From assembly GCA_023443455.1 (NCBI GenBank), contig JAEZUE010000037.1, forward strand, positions 1 through 64,000: 64,000 bases of DNA, read 5' to 3'. The notes under the pieces are model-generated. The model was not told where the DNA came from. It did no database searches and saw only the letters and a list, made by a program, of their open reading frames with translations. The position numbers were made by a program, and so were the translations under genes. Shown piece by piece: positions 1-6,177 of this stretch (positions within the stretch are counted from its first letter, which is position 1; each line of letters opens with the position of its first letter). The stretch is from Verrucomicrobiota bacterium (GTDB lineage: Bacteria; Verrucomicrobiota; Verrucomicrobiia; Opitutales; Opitutaceae).

Positions 1-2
1 CC

Positions 3-131
3 GCTGGCCTCAAAGGCCTGCAGCCGCGCAGTCACCGGCCCCACCGCTCGCCCCAACGCACCGACGCCGACGTCGAAGCCTTGATCCTGAGCGAACGCCG
101 GCTTCATCGCACGTGGGGCCCGAAGAAGGTC
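3..131 (+). pseudogene. IS481-type transposase fragment, truncated
   Basis: Read from base 3, the plus strand gives a protein stretch containing LKGLQPRSHRPHRSPQR and then VEALILSERRLHRTWGPKK. This is the linker after the helix-turn-helix domain in IS481-family transposases (pattern RPHRSP...E.LIL..RR.....GP.K). The 5' part lies outside the window. Similarity stops after about base 131, a run of unrelated residues follows, and a stop occurs at 159-161, so the catalytic DDE core is missing. The break lies about 10 bases before a repeat that recurs beyond the downstream toxin-antitoxin pair. The family call rests on motif recognition only. Confidence 0.62.
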
Positions 132-140
132 GGAGGAAGA

Positions 141-213
141 GGTCAGGTTGTAACCTGTTGAGTTCGGCCTCTCGACCGACTCGCCCATCGGCGAATGCGG
201 AATCGAAACTCTT
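141..213 (+). repeat. Direct repeat, left copy, flanking the HepT/MntA module
   Basis: About 73 bp that recur at 1187-1257 in the same orientation with a handful of substitutions and a one-base gap. Both copies end in the same block (CATCGGCGAATGCGGAATCG). A second shared block follows each copy (GCCACGACAAACC, near 271 and 1265). The two copies bracket the toxin-antitoxin genes with a period of about 1,045 bp. Confidence 0.8.
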
Positions 214-422
214 GGCCTCTGCTGGCCAGCTCTGCCGTTCGGCTCTGCTGTTCAGCAGAGTAAACTGGGCAGCGCCACGACAAACCAGAACGGGCTGAGC
301 GACTGCGTCGCCCAGCTACGGCTCACCGGGGACGGTTCGCCCTAGCTCGGAATCGCTGCTCTTGGCGGGCAGCGCCACGGCTGACCTCCAAACTGGACCA
401 GGCGGAGACGTGGTCCTACTTC

Positions 423-456
423 AACGCCGCCCCGACCCGGGTGGCGTTTTTGTTTT
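423..456 (+). terminator. Rho-independent terminator upstream of mntA
   Basis: An inverted repeat (AACGCC ... GGCGTT with GC-rich inner pairing) is followed by GTTTTTGTTTT on the plus strand. It lies 56 bases before the mntA start and would stop transcription entering from the left, insulating the toxin-antitoxin pair. Confidence 0.6.
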
Positions 457-511
457 GGGCAAATTCCCACACCTTGACGCCCCGACGGGGCCAAACCACA
501 GTCATTGCGCA

Positions 512-835
512 ATGCCGATTCGAGCGCCAATTCCGCTTCTGGTGGAGCACGAGGAGACCGTGCGAGAGCTCTGCCGCCGTTTCGGTGTCGAACGCCTCGA
601 TGTGTTTGGTTCTGCGGCCCGTGGCGAGTTCGTGCCCGGCCAAAGCGACATCGACCTGCTCGTCCGCTTCACCGAGGCCGGGACGCCCGGCTACCTTGAT
701 CGTTACTTCGGATTCGCCGAGTCGCTGGAAGCGGCGCTGAATTGTCCGGTGGACCTCCTGACCGAGCGATCCCTGCGGAATCCTTTCCTGATCGAACAGA
801 TCGAACACGACCGCGTGAACCTCTATGCGGCCTGA
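512..835 (+). CDS. mntA: MntA-like nucleotidyltransferase antitoxin
   Basis: A 107-residue minimal nucleotidyltransferase. The signature is FGSAARGEF followed by SDIDLLV, giving GS-X11-DxD where the family usually has GS-X10-DxD. Known MntA proteins neutralise the partner HepT ribonuclease by adding AMP units to a tyrosine beside its active site. The frame stays open upstream to 362, but the start at 512 fits the family length and places the domain near the N-terminus. The last 11 bases overlap hepT, so the pair is translationally coupled. No Shine-Dalgarno sequence precedes the start. Confidence 0.85.
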   Translation: MPIRAPIPLLVEHEETVRELCRRFGVERLDVFGSAARGEFVPGQSDIDLLVRFTEAGTPGYLDRYFGFAESLEAALNCPVDLLTERSLRNPFLIEQIEHDRVNLYAA

Positions 836-1166
836 AGTCGCCAAGCTACTCTTCGACGCTCACGCGGCCTGTCTGGCGATCGCGTCGTTCACGGGCGGAG
901 CAAACTTCGCGCGGTACTCGAACAACGCCTTGCTCCGTTCCGCGGTCGAACGCCTGCTTGAGATCATCGGCGAGGCCCTCGGCCGCGCCGTACGACTGGA
1001 CCCATCCCTGGAACACCGCGTTGCCGAAATCCACCGAATCGTCGGCCTGCGCAACCGGCTGATTCACGGTTACGACAGTGTCGACGACCAGCTCGTCTGG
1101 GATCTGGTGCAGACCAAGCTGCCGGGCTTGACCGCGCTGTTGTCCCACGCCTTGCACGCCGGCTGA
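825..1166 (+). CDS. hepT: HepT-like HEPN-domain toxin (DUF86)
   Basis: A 113-residue all-helical HEPN protein. The active-site motif is RNRLIHGY: R76, four residues, H81, one residue, Y83. In characterised HepT toxins the R-X4-H pair cleaves RNA and the tyrosine two residues after the histidine is the AMPylation target of MntA. All three residues are present, so both toxin activity and its control look intact. The start lies inside the antitoxin gene (11-base overlap), so the order is antitoxin then toxin. The pair sits between direct repeats and next to a transposase fragment, suggesting it arrived by transfer. Confidence 0.86.
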   Translation: MRPEVAKLLFDAHAACLAIASFTGGANFARYSNNALLRSAVERLLEIIGEALGRAVRLDPSLEHRVAEIHRIVGLRNRLIHGYDSVDDQLVWDLVQTKLPGLTALLSHALHAG

Positions 1167-1186
1167 TCGCGGGGGCGGTCGAAGGG

Positions 1187-1257
1187 GTCGGGTTGCAACT
1201 TGTTGAATTTGGCCTCTCGCCCGACCCGCCATCGGCGAATGCGGAATCGAAACTCTC
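1187..1257 (+). repeat. Direct repeat, right copy, flanking the HepT/MntA module
   Basis: Second copy of the repeat at 141-213, beginning 20 bases after the hepT stop. The last 35 or so bases are nearly identical to the left copy and the first half carries several transitions. A short block shared with the left flank follows at about 1265-1287. Confidence 0.8.
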
Positions 1258-1995
1258 ACGAGTTCCGCCACGACAAACCGGAACGGGGCCGGCATACGGG
1301 GTCAAACTTTGCAATTTGCACTCGGGCCGGATGCAGCGACGGCGTCCCAGCTCAGTACGAACTCCCGAAGTGGTCGCACGCGGAGCCGCGGAGGACGCGG
1401 AGAGTCCAATCCCTTCCGCCTTTCCGAAACCTCCGCGTCTCTGCGCAGCCAAGTCCGCCTTCCTGCAATCCGTAGCTCCTTTCCCTCCGGATCGGTGTCG
1501 ATCGGCCAATCTTAACGGGAATTCCGGTCTCCGTCTCGGAGTCTTCCGATCCAATCCTGGCACCAAGATTCCGCGAGCGATCAGGGCACCGGAAACTCCC
1601 TGTACTGCCCCATCATCCTTCTATAAACGGCGGTTTAGACAGGTCACAGAGGCGGAGGAGAGCCGGAAGGAGAACACGGAGAGATGTTGGGCAAAACGAC
1701 GCCGAGTTGGCACACTCTGAGGTGAACCGCGCGACGAACCGTTTTCTCACCGAACTCTCTTTGCTCTCGTGTCTTGCCTCCGAGCCCTCTGTGTCCAACT
1801 GCTGACTTTGGGTTCAAACGGTCGTGACGGCGACCGGGATCGGAGGTTCGGCGTGAGCCGGAATAGACGGCCAAACTAGGCCTGCCCCCAATATCCCGTG
1901 ACACGCAAAGGCCGTGGTCCGCAATGGGCCACGGCCTTGGTTGCTCGGCAGAAAGTGAGCGGTGCGACCGAGGTCGCTCCCTACCCCGGAAACGG
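1258..1995. other. Gene-free stretch with long imperfect palindromes
   Basis: No open frame here has recognisable protein similarity or codon pattern. Two purine-rich blocks each pair with a pyrimidine-rich block downstream. The first is around 1380-1450 (GCGGAGGACGCGGAG against CCTCCGCGTCTCTGCG). The second runs from about 1641 to 1795 (CACAGAGGCGGAGGAG against CCTCCGAGCCCTCTGTG). They look like decayed dispersed intergenic repeats. The right end holds the glnK terminator. Confidence 0.5.
1908..1938 (-). terminator. Hairpin terminator after glnK (distal copy)
   Basis: A 13-bp stem (AAGGCCGTGGTCC with GGGCCACGGCCTT, one wobble or mismatch near the loop) closes on GCAAT. On the minus strand it is followed by a short T-rich run (TTTGCGTGT). 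It lies 58 bases past the stop of the last gene of the amt-glnK block. Confidence 0.6.
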
Positions 1996-2334
1996 TCAGA
2001 CCGCGGCCTCGCCGCGCTCGTCGGTACGGATGCGCACGACCTCCTCGAGGGGGAGCACGAAGATTTTGCCGTCACCGATCTTGTTCGTGCGAGCGGAGGC
2101 GACGATGGCATCGATCGTCTTGCCGACGAGTTCGTCGGGCACGGCGATCTCGAGCTTCACCTTGGGCAGGAAGTCCACGGTGTATTCGCTTCCGCGGTAG
2201 ATCTCGGTATGGCCCTTTTGGCGACCGAAGCCCTTCACCTCGGTGACGGTGATGCCCTCGATGCCGATGGCGGAGAGCGCGTCCTTCACTTCCTCGAGTT
2301 TGAAGGGCTTGATGATGGCGATGATGAGTTTCAT
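1996..2334 (-). CDS. glnK: PII nitrogen regulatory protein GlnK, copy 1
   Basis: A 112-residue PII protein, the usual family length. The T-loop (KGFGRQKGHTEIYRGSEY) is intact and ends in Tyr51, the residue uridylylated in enteric PII. The C-terminal ATP-binding signature (KIGDGKIF ... RIRTDERG) is also present. PII trimers bind ATP/ADP and 2-oxoglutarate and block the paired ammonium channel when nitrogen is plentiful. The gene follows the amt gene at 2445-3911 by 110 bp. It differs from the second copy mainly around residues 21-30 and 65-85, so the two may serve different channels. Confidence 0.95.
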   Translation of the reverse strand: MKLIIAIIKPFKLEEVKDALSAIGIEGITVTEVKGFGRQKGHTEIYRGSEYTVDFLPKVKLEIAVPDELVGKTIDAIVASARTNKIGDGKIFVLPLEEVVRIRTDERGEAAV

Positions 2335-2396
2335 GGAAGTTGTGATTGCATCAGGGGGGAGGCGGCTGGTCGGTCGTGGGTTGAACGGAGTCCAAC

Positions 2397-2421
2397 GGGC
2401 GTCGGCGAGCGACGCCCCTAC
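2397..2421 (-). repeat. REP-like hairpin (GTAGGGGCG type), copy 1
   Basis: On the minus strand, GTAGGGGCGTCGCTCGCCGA continues into CGCCC to form an 8-bp hairpin between amt and glnK. The same opening and layout recur after trpB at 16229-16252, so it looks like a dispersed repeat rather than a gene-specific signal. Confidence 0.5.
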
Positions 2422-2444
2422 GGTTCGAAGGAATCGGGCGCACG

Positions 2445-3911
2445 TCAGTAGATGTAGCCCTCTTCGCCGTGTTCGGCGAGGTCGAGGCCCTGGCGTTCCG
2501 CGTCGGGGGCGGCGCGCAGGCCGATGGCGGACTTGACGGCGTAGGCGATCACGATCGTGCCGACCACCGAAAGGGCGATCGTCAGGCCCATGGCCTTGAG
2601 CTGCTCGAGCCAGAGGCCGCCGTTGGTGACGAGGTTGGCGAGACCGTTCTCGGCCGCGGCGCCGCCGACCAGATTCGGGTTGACCGTCGGGGTGGCGAGG
2701 AAGCCGGTGACGAGGGCGCCAACGGTGCCGCCGACGGCGTGCACGCCGAAAGTGTCGAGCGCATCGTCGTACTTGAGCCAGCCCTTGAGTTTGGTGACGG
2801 CGAAGTACGGAACGGAGCCGGCGATCAGGCCGATCAAGACGGCGCCGGAGACGTCGGTGTATCCGGCCGCCGGGGTGATGACGACGAGGCCGCCAACCGC
2901 ACCGGAACAGAAGCCGAGGATCGACGGGTGGCCGCGGGTGATCCACTCGAGCATGGGCCAGACGAAGGCGGCGACGGCGGCGGCGACGGTGGTGGTCATG
3001 CAGGCGTTGGTGGCGATGCCGTCGGCGGCAAGCGCGGAGCCGGCATTGAAGCCGTACCAGCCCACCCAGAGTATCCCGGTGCCGACCATACACAGCACCA
3101 TGCTGTGCGGCGCCATCTTCTCGCGGCCGAAGCCGATGCGCGGGCCGAGGATGATGCAGAGCACCAGCGCGGACCAGCCCGAGGACATGTGCACGACCGT
3201 GCCACCGGCGAAGTCGATGGAGAGGATCGAGGCGGAGGCGTTCCAGACGCCGTTCCACGCGCCGGTGGCGCCCCAGACCAGATGGGCGAGCGGGAAATAG
3301 ATGAAGACCATCCAGAGCGTCACAAACGCGAGGACGGCGGAGAACTTCATGCGTTCGGCGATGGCACCGACGATCAGCGCCGGGGTGATGATCGCGAACA
3401 TCATCTGGTACATCGCGAAGATGTTGTGGGAGACCCAGTACGAATAGTTCGTGTTCGGGGCGGAATCGACGCCCCGCAGGAAGAAGAACTCCGAGCCGCC
3501 GAGAAACCGGCCGAGGAAACTGCCGCTCTCGGAGAAGCTCGTGCCGAAGACGAAGCTGTAACCGAAGGCCCACCACAGCAGCGTGACGAGGCCGGCGATG
3601 CCGATGCATTGGGCGAGCACGGAGAGCACGTTCTTGCTGCGGACCAGGCCGCCGTAGAACAGCGCCAGGCCGGGGAGCGTCATGAAGAGCACCAGCGCGG
3701 TGGAGGTCATCAGCCAGGCGTTGTGGCCGGGGCCCGGCACGCCCGCCAACGCGGCCCCCGGATCGCCGTTGGTCACGTAGGCTTCGAGAGCGGCGAGGCG
3801 CTCCTCGGGCGTGGCATTGGTGGCCGCGCCGGCAACCGCGCTCCCGAAGGAGAAGACGGCGAGCCCCAACGCGATCGAGAGTGAACGGGGTGAGAGGAGT
3901 TTTCCGAACAT
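2445..3911 (-). CDS. amt: Ammonium transporter, copy 1
   Basis: A 488-residue Amt/MEP/Rh-family channel. A hydrophobic leader (about residues 1-29, ending near AVAGAA) precedes a short periplasmic stretch, then FMTLPGLALFYGGLVRSKN and about 11 membrane helices. The two pore histidines appear in VVHMSSGWSALVL and FGVHAVGGTVGAL. The start at 3911 was chosen because the longer frame adds an unrelated polar segment before the leader. Its transcription is separated from the upstream amt-glnK pair by a strong terminator, so it probably has its own promoter; a sigma-54-type sequence lies just upstream. It conducts NH3/NH4+ across the inner membrane under GlnK control. Confidence 0.93.
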   Translation of the reverse strand: MFGKLLSPRSLSIALGLAVFSFGSAVAGAATNATPEERLAALEAYVTNGDPGAALAGVPGPGHNAWLMTSTALVLFMTLPGLALFYGGLVRSKNVLSVLAQCIGIAGLVTLLWWAFGYSFVFGTSFSESGSFLGRFLGGSEFFFLRGVDSAPNTNYSYWVSHNIFAMYQMMFAIITPALIVGAIAERMKFSAVLAFVTLWMVFIYFPLAHLVWGATGAWNGVWNASASILSIDFAGGTVVHMSSGWSALVLCIILGPRIGFGREKMAPHSMVLCMVGTGILWVGWYGFNAGSALAADGIATNACMTTTVAAAVAAFVWPMLEWITRGHPSILGFCSGAVGGLVVITPAAGYTDVSGAVLIGLIAGSVPYFAVTKLKGWLKYDDALDTFGVHAVGGTVGALVTGFLATPTVNPNLVGGAAAENGLANLVTNGGLWLEQLKAMGLTIALSVVGTIVIAYAVKSAIGLRAAPDAERQGLDLAEHGEEGYIY

Positions 3912-3925
3912 GGCAGGTTCGCATG

Positions 3926-3941
3926 AGCAGCAGTAATGCCA
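3926..3941 (-). promoter_or_regulatory. Candidate sigma-54 promoter for amt copy 1
   Basis: On the minus strand TGGCATTACTGCTGCT keeps the invariant GG-N10-GC spacing of the -24/-12 promoter, with one mismatch in the -12 box. It would start transcription only about 5 bases before the ATG. A second partial match with a perfect -24 box (TGGCACG, 3975-3981) but a poor -12 box could be used instead. Confidence 0.42.
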
Positions 3942-4063
3942 AGGGCACCAACCGGGGCGCTTTCCCGACATTTGCGTGCCAAATGGAAATAGTGCCGCAG
4001 CGGATGGGCGTTTTTGGGCACCACCCCCTCCCCCGCCCCCGCCGCCCGGCGGCCGAACCCGAC

Positions 4064-4098
4064 AAAAAAGTAGCCGGCACCCATGAAGGATGCCGGCT
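4064..4098 (-). terminator. Rho-independent terminator after glnK copy 2
   Basis: On the minus strand, AGCCGGCA and TGCCGGCT form a clean 8-bp stem, extendable inward, followed by ACTTTTTT. It begins about 30 bases past the glnK stop and divides the nitrogen block into two transcription units. Confidence 0.85.
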
Positions 4099-4129
4099 GC
4101 TGTACGGTGCGGAAACGGCCTTTGTGCGC

Positions 4130-4468
4130 TCAGATCGCGGTGTCGCCGCGTTCGTCGGTGCGGATACGCACGATCTCGTCGAGCGGGGCGACGAAGATCT
4201 TGCCGTCGCCGATCTTGCCGGTCTTGGCGGCGGCGACGATGGTCTCGAGCACCTTCGGCACGATGGCGTCGGCCACCGCGATCTCGAGCTTCACCTTGGG
4301 CAGGAAGTCCACGGTGTACTCGCTGCCGCGGTAGATCTCGGTGTGGCCCTTCTGGCGGCCGAAGCCCTTGACCTCGGTCACGGTCATGCCTTCGACGCCG
4401 ATTTCGGTGAGGGCGTCCTTCACCTCCTCGAGCTTGAAGGGCTTGATGATGGCAATGATGAGTTTCAT
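4130..4468 (-). CDS. glnK: PII nitrogen regulatory protein GlnK, copy 2
   Basis: A 112-residue PII protein that closely matches copy 1. The whole T-loop, including Tyr51, and the C-terminal nucleotide-binding segment are shared. Differences cluster at residues 21-30 (TEIGVEGMTV) and 65-85. It begins 50 bases downstream of the amt gene at 4519-5931 and ends before a strong terminator, so the two form an operon. It is expected to gate that ammonium channel according to 2-oxoglutarate and energy level. A longer in-frame start at 4522 would overlap amt and adds 18 residues absent from copy 1, so 4468 is preferred. Confidence 0.95.
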   Translation of the reverse strand: MKLIIAIIKPFKLEEVKDALTEIGVEGMTVTEVKGFGRQKGHTEIYRGSEYTVDFLPKVKLEIAVADAIVPKVLETIVAAAKTGKIGDGKIFVAPLDEIVRIRTDERGDTAI

Positions 4469-4518
4469 CGGAATGTGTGAGTTGGATTGGTGTTGGTGGT
4501 TTCCTTCCGACGGACGGC

Positions 4519-5931
4519 TCACTTATGCGCGGCTTGGAAGTCGGGATACGCCTCGTTGCCGTGCTCGCCGATATCGAGACCTTCGGATTCCTCCTCGGGC
4601 GACACCCGGATGCCGATCGTGACCTTCAGGATGTAGAAGAGCAGGAAGGCGCAGATGAAGGTGAACACGGCGACCGCGACCACCCCGATGAGCTGGGAGA
4701 GGAATTGCGCGCCGCTGGCGAGCGAGCCGAAGAGGCCGACCGCGAGCGTGCCCCAGATGCCGTTGACCAAGTGGACCGAGAGGGCGCCGACCGGATCATC
4801 GAGCTTGAGCTTGTCGAAGAAGATGACCGCGAGCACCACGAGCACGCCACCGATCAGGCCGATGAGGGTGGCCGAGCCGACCGCCATTTGATCGGCACCG
4901 GCGGTGATGGCGACCAGGCCGGCGAGCACGCCGTTGAGGGTCATCGAGAGGTCGGGCTTCTTGAGCACGATCCAACCGGTGATCATCGCGCCGACGGCAC
5001 CGGAGGAGGCCGCGATGCAGGTCGTCACGAGGGTGAGCGAGACGAGGGCCGGATCGGCGCTGAGCACCGAACCGCCATTGAACCCGAACCAGCCGAGCCA
5101 GAGCAGGAACACGCCGATGGTGGCCAGCGGCATGTTGTGGCCGAGGATCGGCTTCATGCGGCCGTTGGAGAGGTACTTGCCCATGCGGGGCCCGAGCAGG
5201 ATGACACCCGCGAGGGCGCCCCAGCCGCCGATCGAGTGAACCAGCGTGGAACCGGCGAAGTCGTAGAAGCCGGGCAGCGAGGTACCCTTGATGATGTAGC
5301 TGCCATCCTCGAGGGCGGTCCAGAGCCAGCCGCCGCCCCATTTCCAGAAACCGGCGATCGGATAGACCACCGCGACGAAGATCGTCGAGAAGATGAGGAA
5401 GGAACCAAGCTTCACGCGCTCGGCCACGGCGCCGGACACGATCGTCGCGGCGGTGGCGGCGAACATCGCTTGGAAGAGGAAGTCGGTCCAGTAGGTGTAG
5501 CCGGCGTTGTAGGTGTCGGTCAGCGACGCGACCGGATCGGCGACGGAGACGCCGAAGCCGGCGAAGCCGAAGATGCCGCCCGAGAAGTCACCGCCCGGAT
5601 ACATCAGGTTGAAGCCCATGAGGGCGTAGGTGAGGATGCCGATGCACGGGATCATCGTGTTCTTGAACAGGATGTTCACCGTGTTCTTCGACTGGGTCAG
5701 GCCCGTCTCCAGGGTGGCGAAACCGAGGTGCATGATGAAGACCAGGCCGGCGGCGATCATCATCCACAGGTTGTGGGTGGTGAACAGGCCGTAACCGGCC
5801 GAGGCCTTGAAGGCTTCGAGATCGGCGTAAGGCGCGGCTTCTTCGCCGTGCATCGCGACGGCGGCGAGCAGGGGAATCAGGAGGGCCGCCTTGGCGAGCC
5901 TGCGGGTTCCCGGATTGAGGCAATTCTTCAT
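4519..5931 (-). CDS. amt: Ammonium transporter, copy 2
   Basis: A 470-residue Amt-family channel with an N-terminal leader (hydrophobic residues about 14-28), then THNLWMMIAAGLVFIMHLGF and about 11 membrane helices. The pore histidines lie in LVHSIGGWGAL and SVHLVNGIWGTLAVGLF; the latter context differs from copy 1, so the two channels belong to different Amt subgroups. The cytoplasmic tail ends SEGLDIGEHGNEAYPDF, the segment PII contacts. The start at 5931 is chosen because it opens directly on the leader peptide. A sigma-54 promoter lies about 85 bases upstream, and glnK copy 2 follows after 50 bases. Confidence 0.93.
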   Translation of the reverse strand: MKNCLNPGTRRLAKAALLIPLLAAVAMHGEEAAPYADLEAFKASAGYGLFTTHNLWMMIAAGLVFIMHLGFATLETGLTQSKNTVNILFKNTMIPCIGILTYALMGFNLMYPGGDFSGGIFGFAGFGVSVADPVASLTDTYNAGYTYWTDFLFQAMFAATAATIVSGAVAERVKLGSFLIFSTIFVAVVYPIAGFWKWGGGWLWTALEDGSYIIKGTSLPGFYDFAGSTLVHSIGGWGALAGVILLGPRMGKYLSNGRMKPILGHNMPLATIGVFLLWLGWFGFNGGSVLSADPALVSLTLVTTCIAASSGAVGAMITGWIVLKKPDLSMTLNGVLAGLVAITAGADQMAVGSATLIGLIGGVLVVLAVIFFDKLKLDDPVGALSVHLVNGIWGTLAVGLFGSLASGAQFLSQLIGVVAVAVFTFICAFLLFYILKVTIGIRVSPEEESEGLDIGEHGNEAYPDFQAAHK

Positions 5932-6016
5932 GGGAGGAGTGCGTGGAGGTTGGCGTTGCTGACCGTTGTTCAAGTCGTCCATTGCGCCGGGCGGCGCGTT
6001 GGTGTGCGTTCCCTTC

Positions 6017-6032
6017 AGCAAGGCATATGCCA
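6017..6032 (-). promoter_or_regulatory. Sigma-54 (-24/-12) promoter of the amt-glnK operon
   Basis: On the minus strand TGGCATATGCCTTGCT matches the sigma-54 consensus TGGCAC-N5-TTGCT at all but one position, with exact GG-N10-GC spacing. Transcription would begin near 6006, leaving a leader of about 75 bases before the amt start at 5931. Sigma-54 control of amt-glnK is well established in other bacteria, and rpoN is encoded in this window. I did not find a clear NtrC-type palindrome upstream. Confidence 0.75.
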
Positions 6033-6114
6033 ACCCACCAGAATGTAGTTTTCCGAGGGAGCGGAAGGAGTCCCGGTCCCGCCCATGTCCATTTTCGTCC
6101 ATCGAACGGGCAGA

Positions 6115-6150
6115 AAAACAAAGAGCCCCGCTTCGTGTGAAGCGGGGCTC
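6115..6150 (-). terminator. Rho-independent terminator of aspS
   Basis: An 11-bp perfect stem (GAGCCCCGCTT / AAGCGGGGCTC) with a 6-base loop is followed on the minus strand by TTTGTTTTT. It begins 27 bases past the aspS stop. Confidence 0.9.
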
Positions 6151-6177
6151 CGGAAAGGCGGACGGAAGCAATCAACC

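Noticed and set aside
1193..1720. Open frames of 90-175 codons in the region after hepT
   Set aside because: They run through the repeat and palindromes and have Ser/Arg/Pro-rich, non-protein-like composition with no similarity that I recognise.
1996..4080. A 694-codon frame that would join glnK copy 1 to sequence opposite amt
   Set aside because: The frame through amt reads as an Arg/His-rich shadow. The real PII protein starts with its own ATG at 2334.
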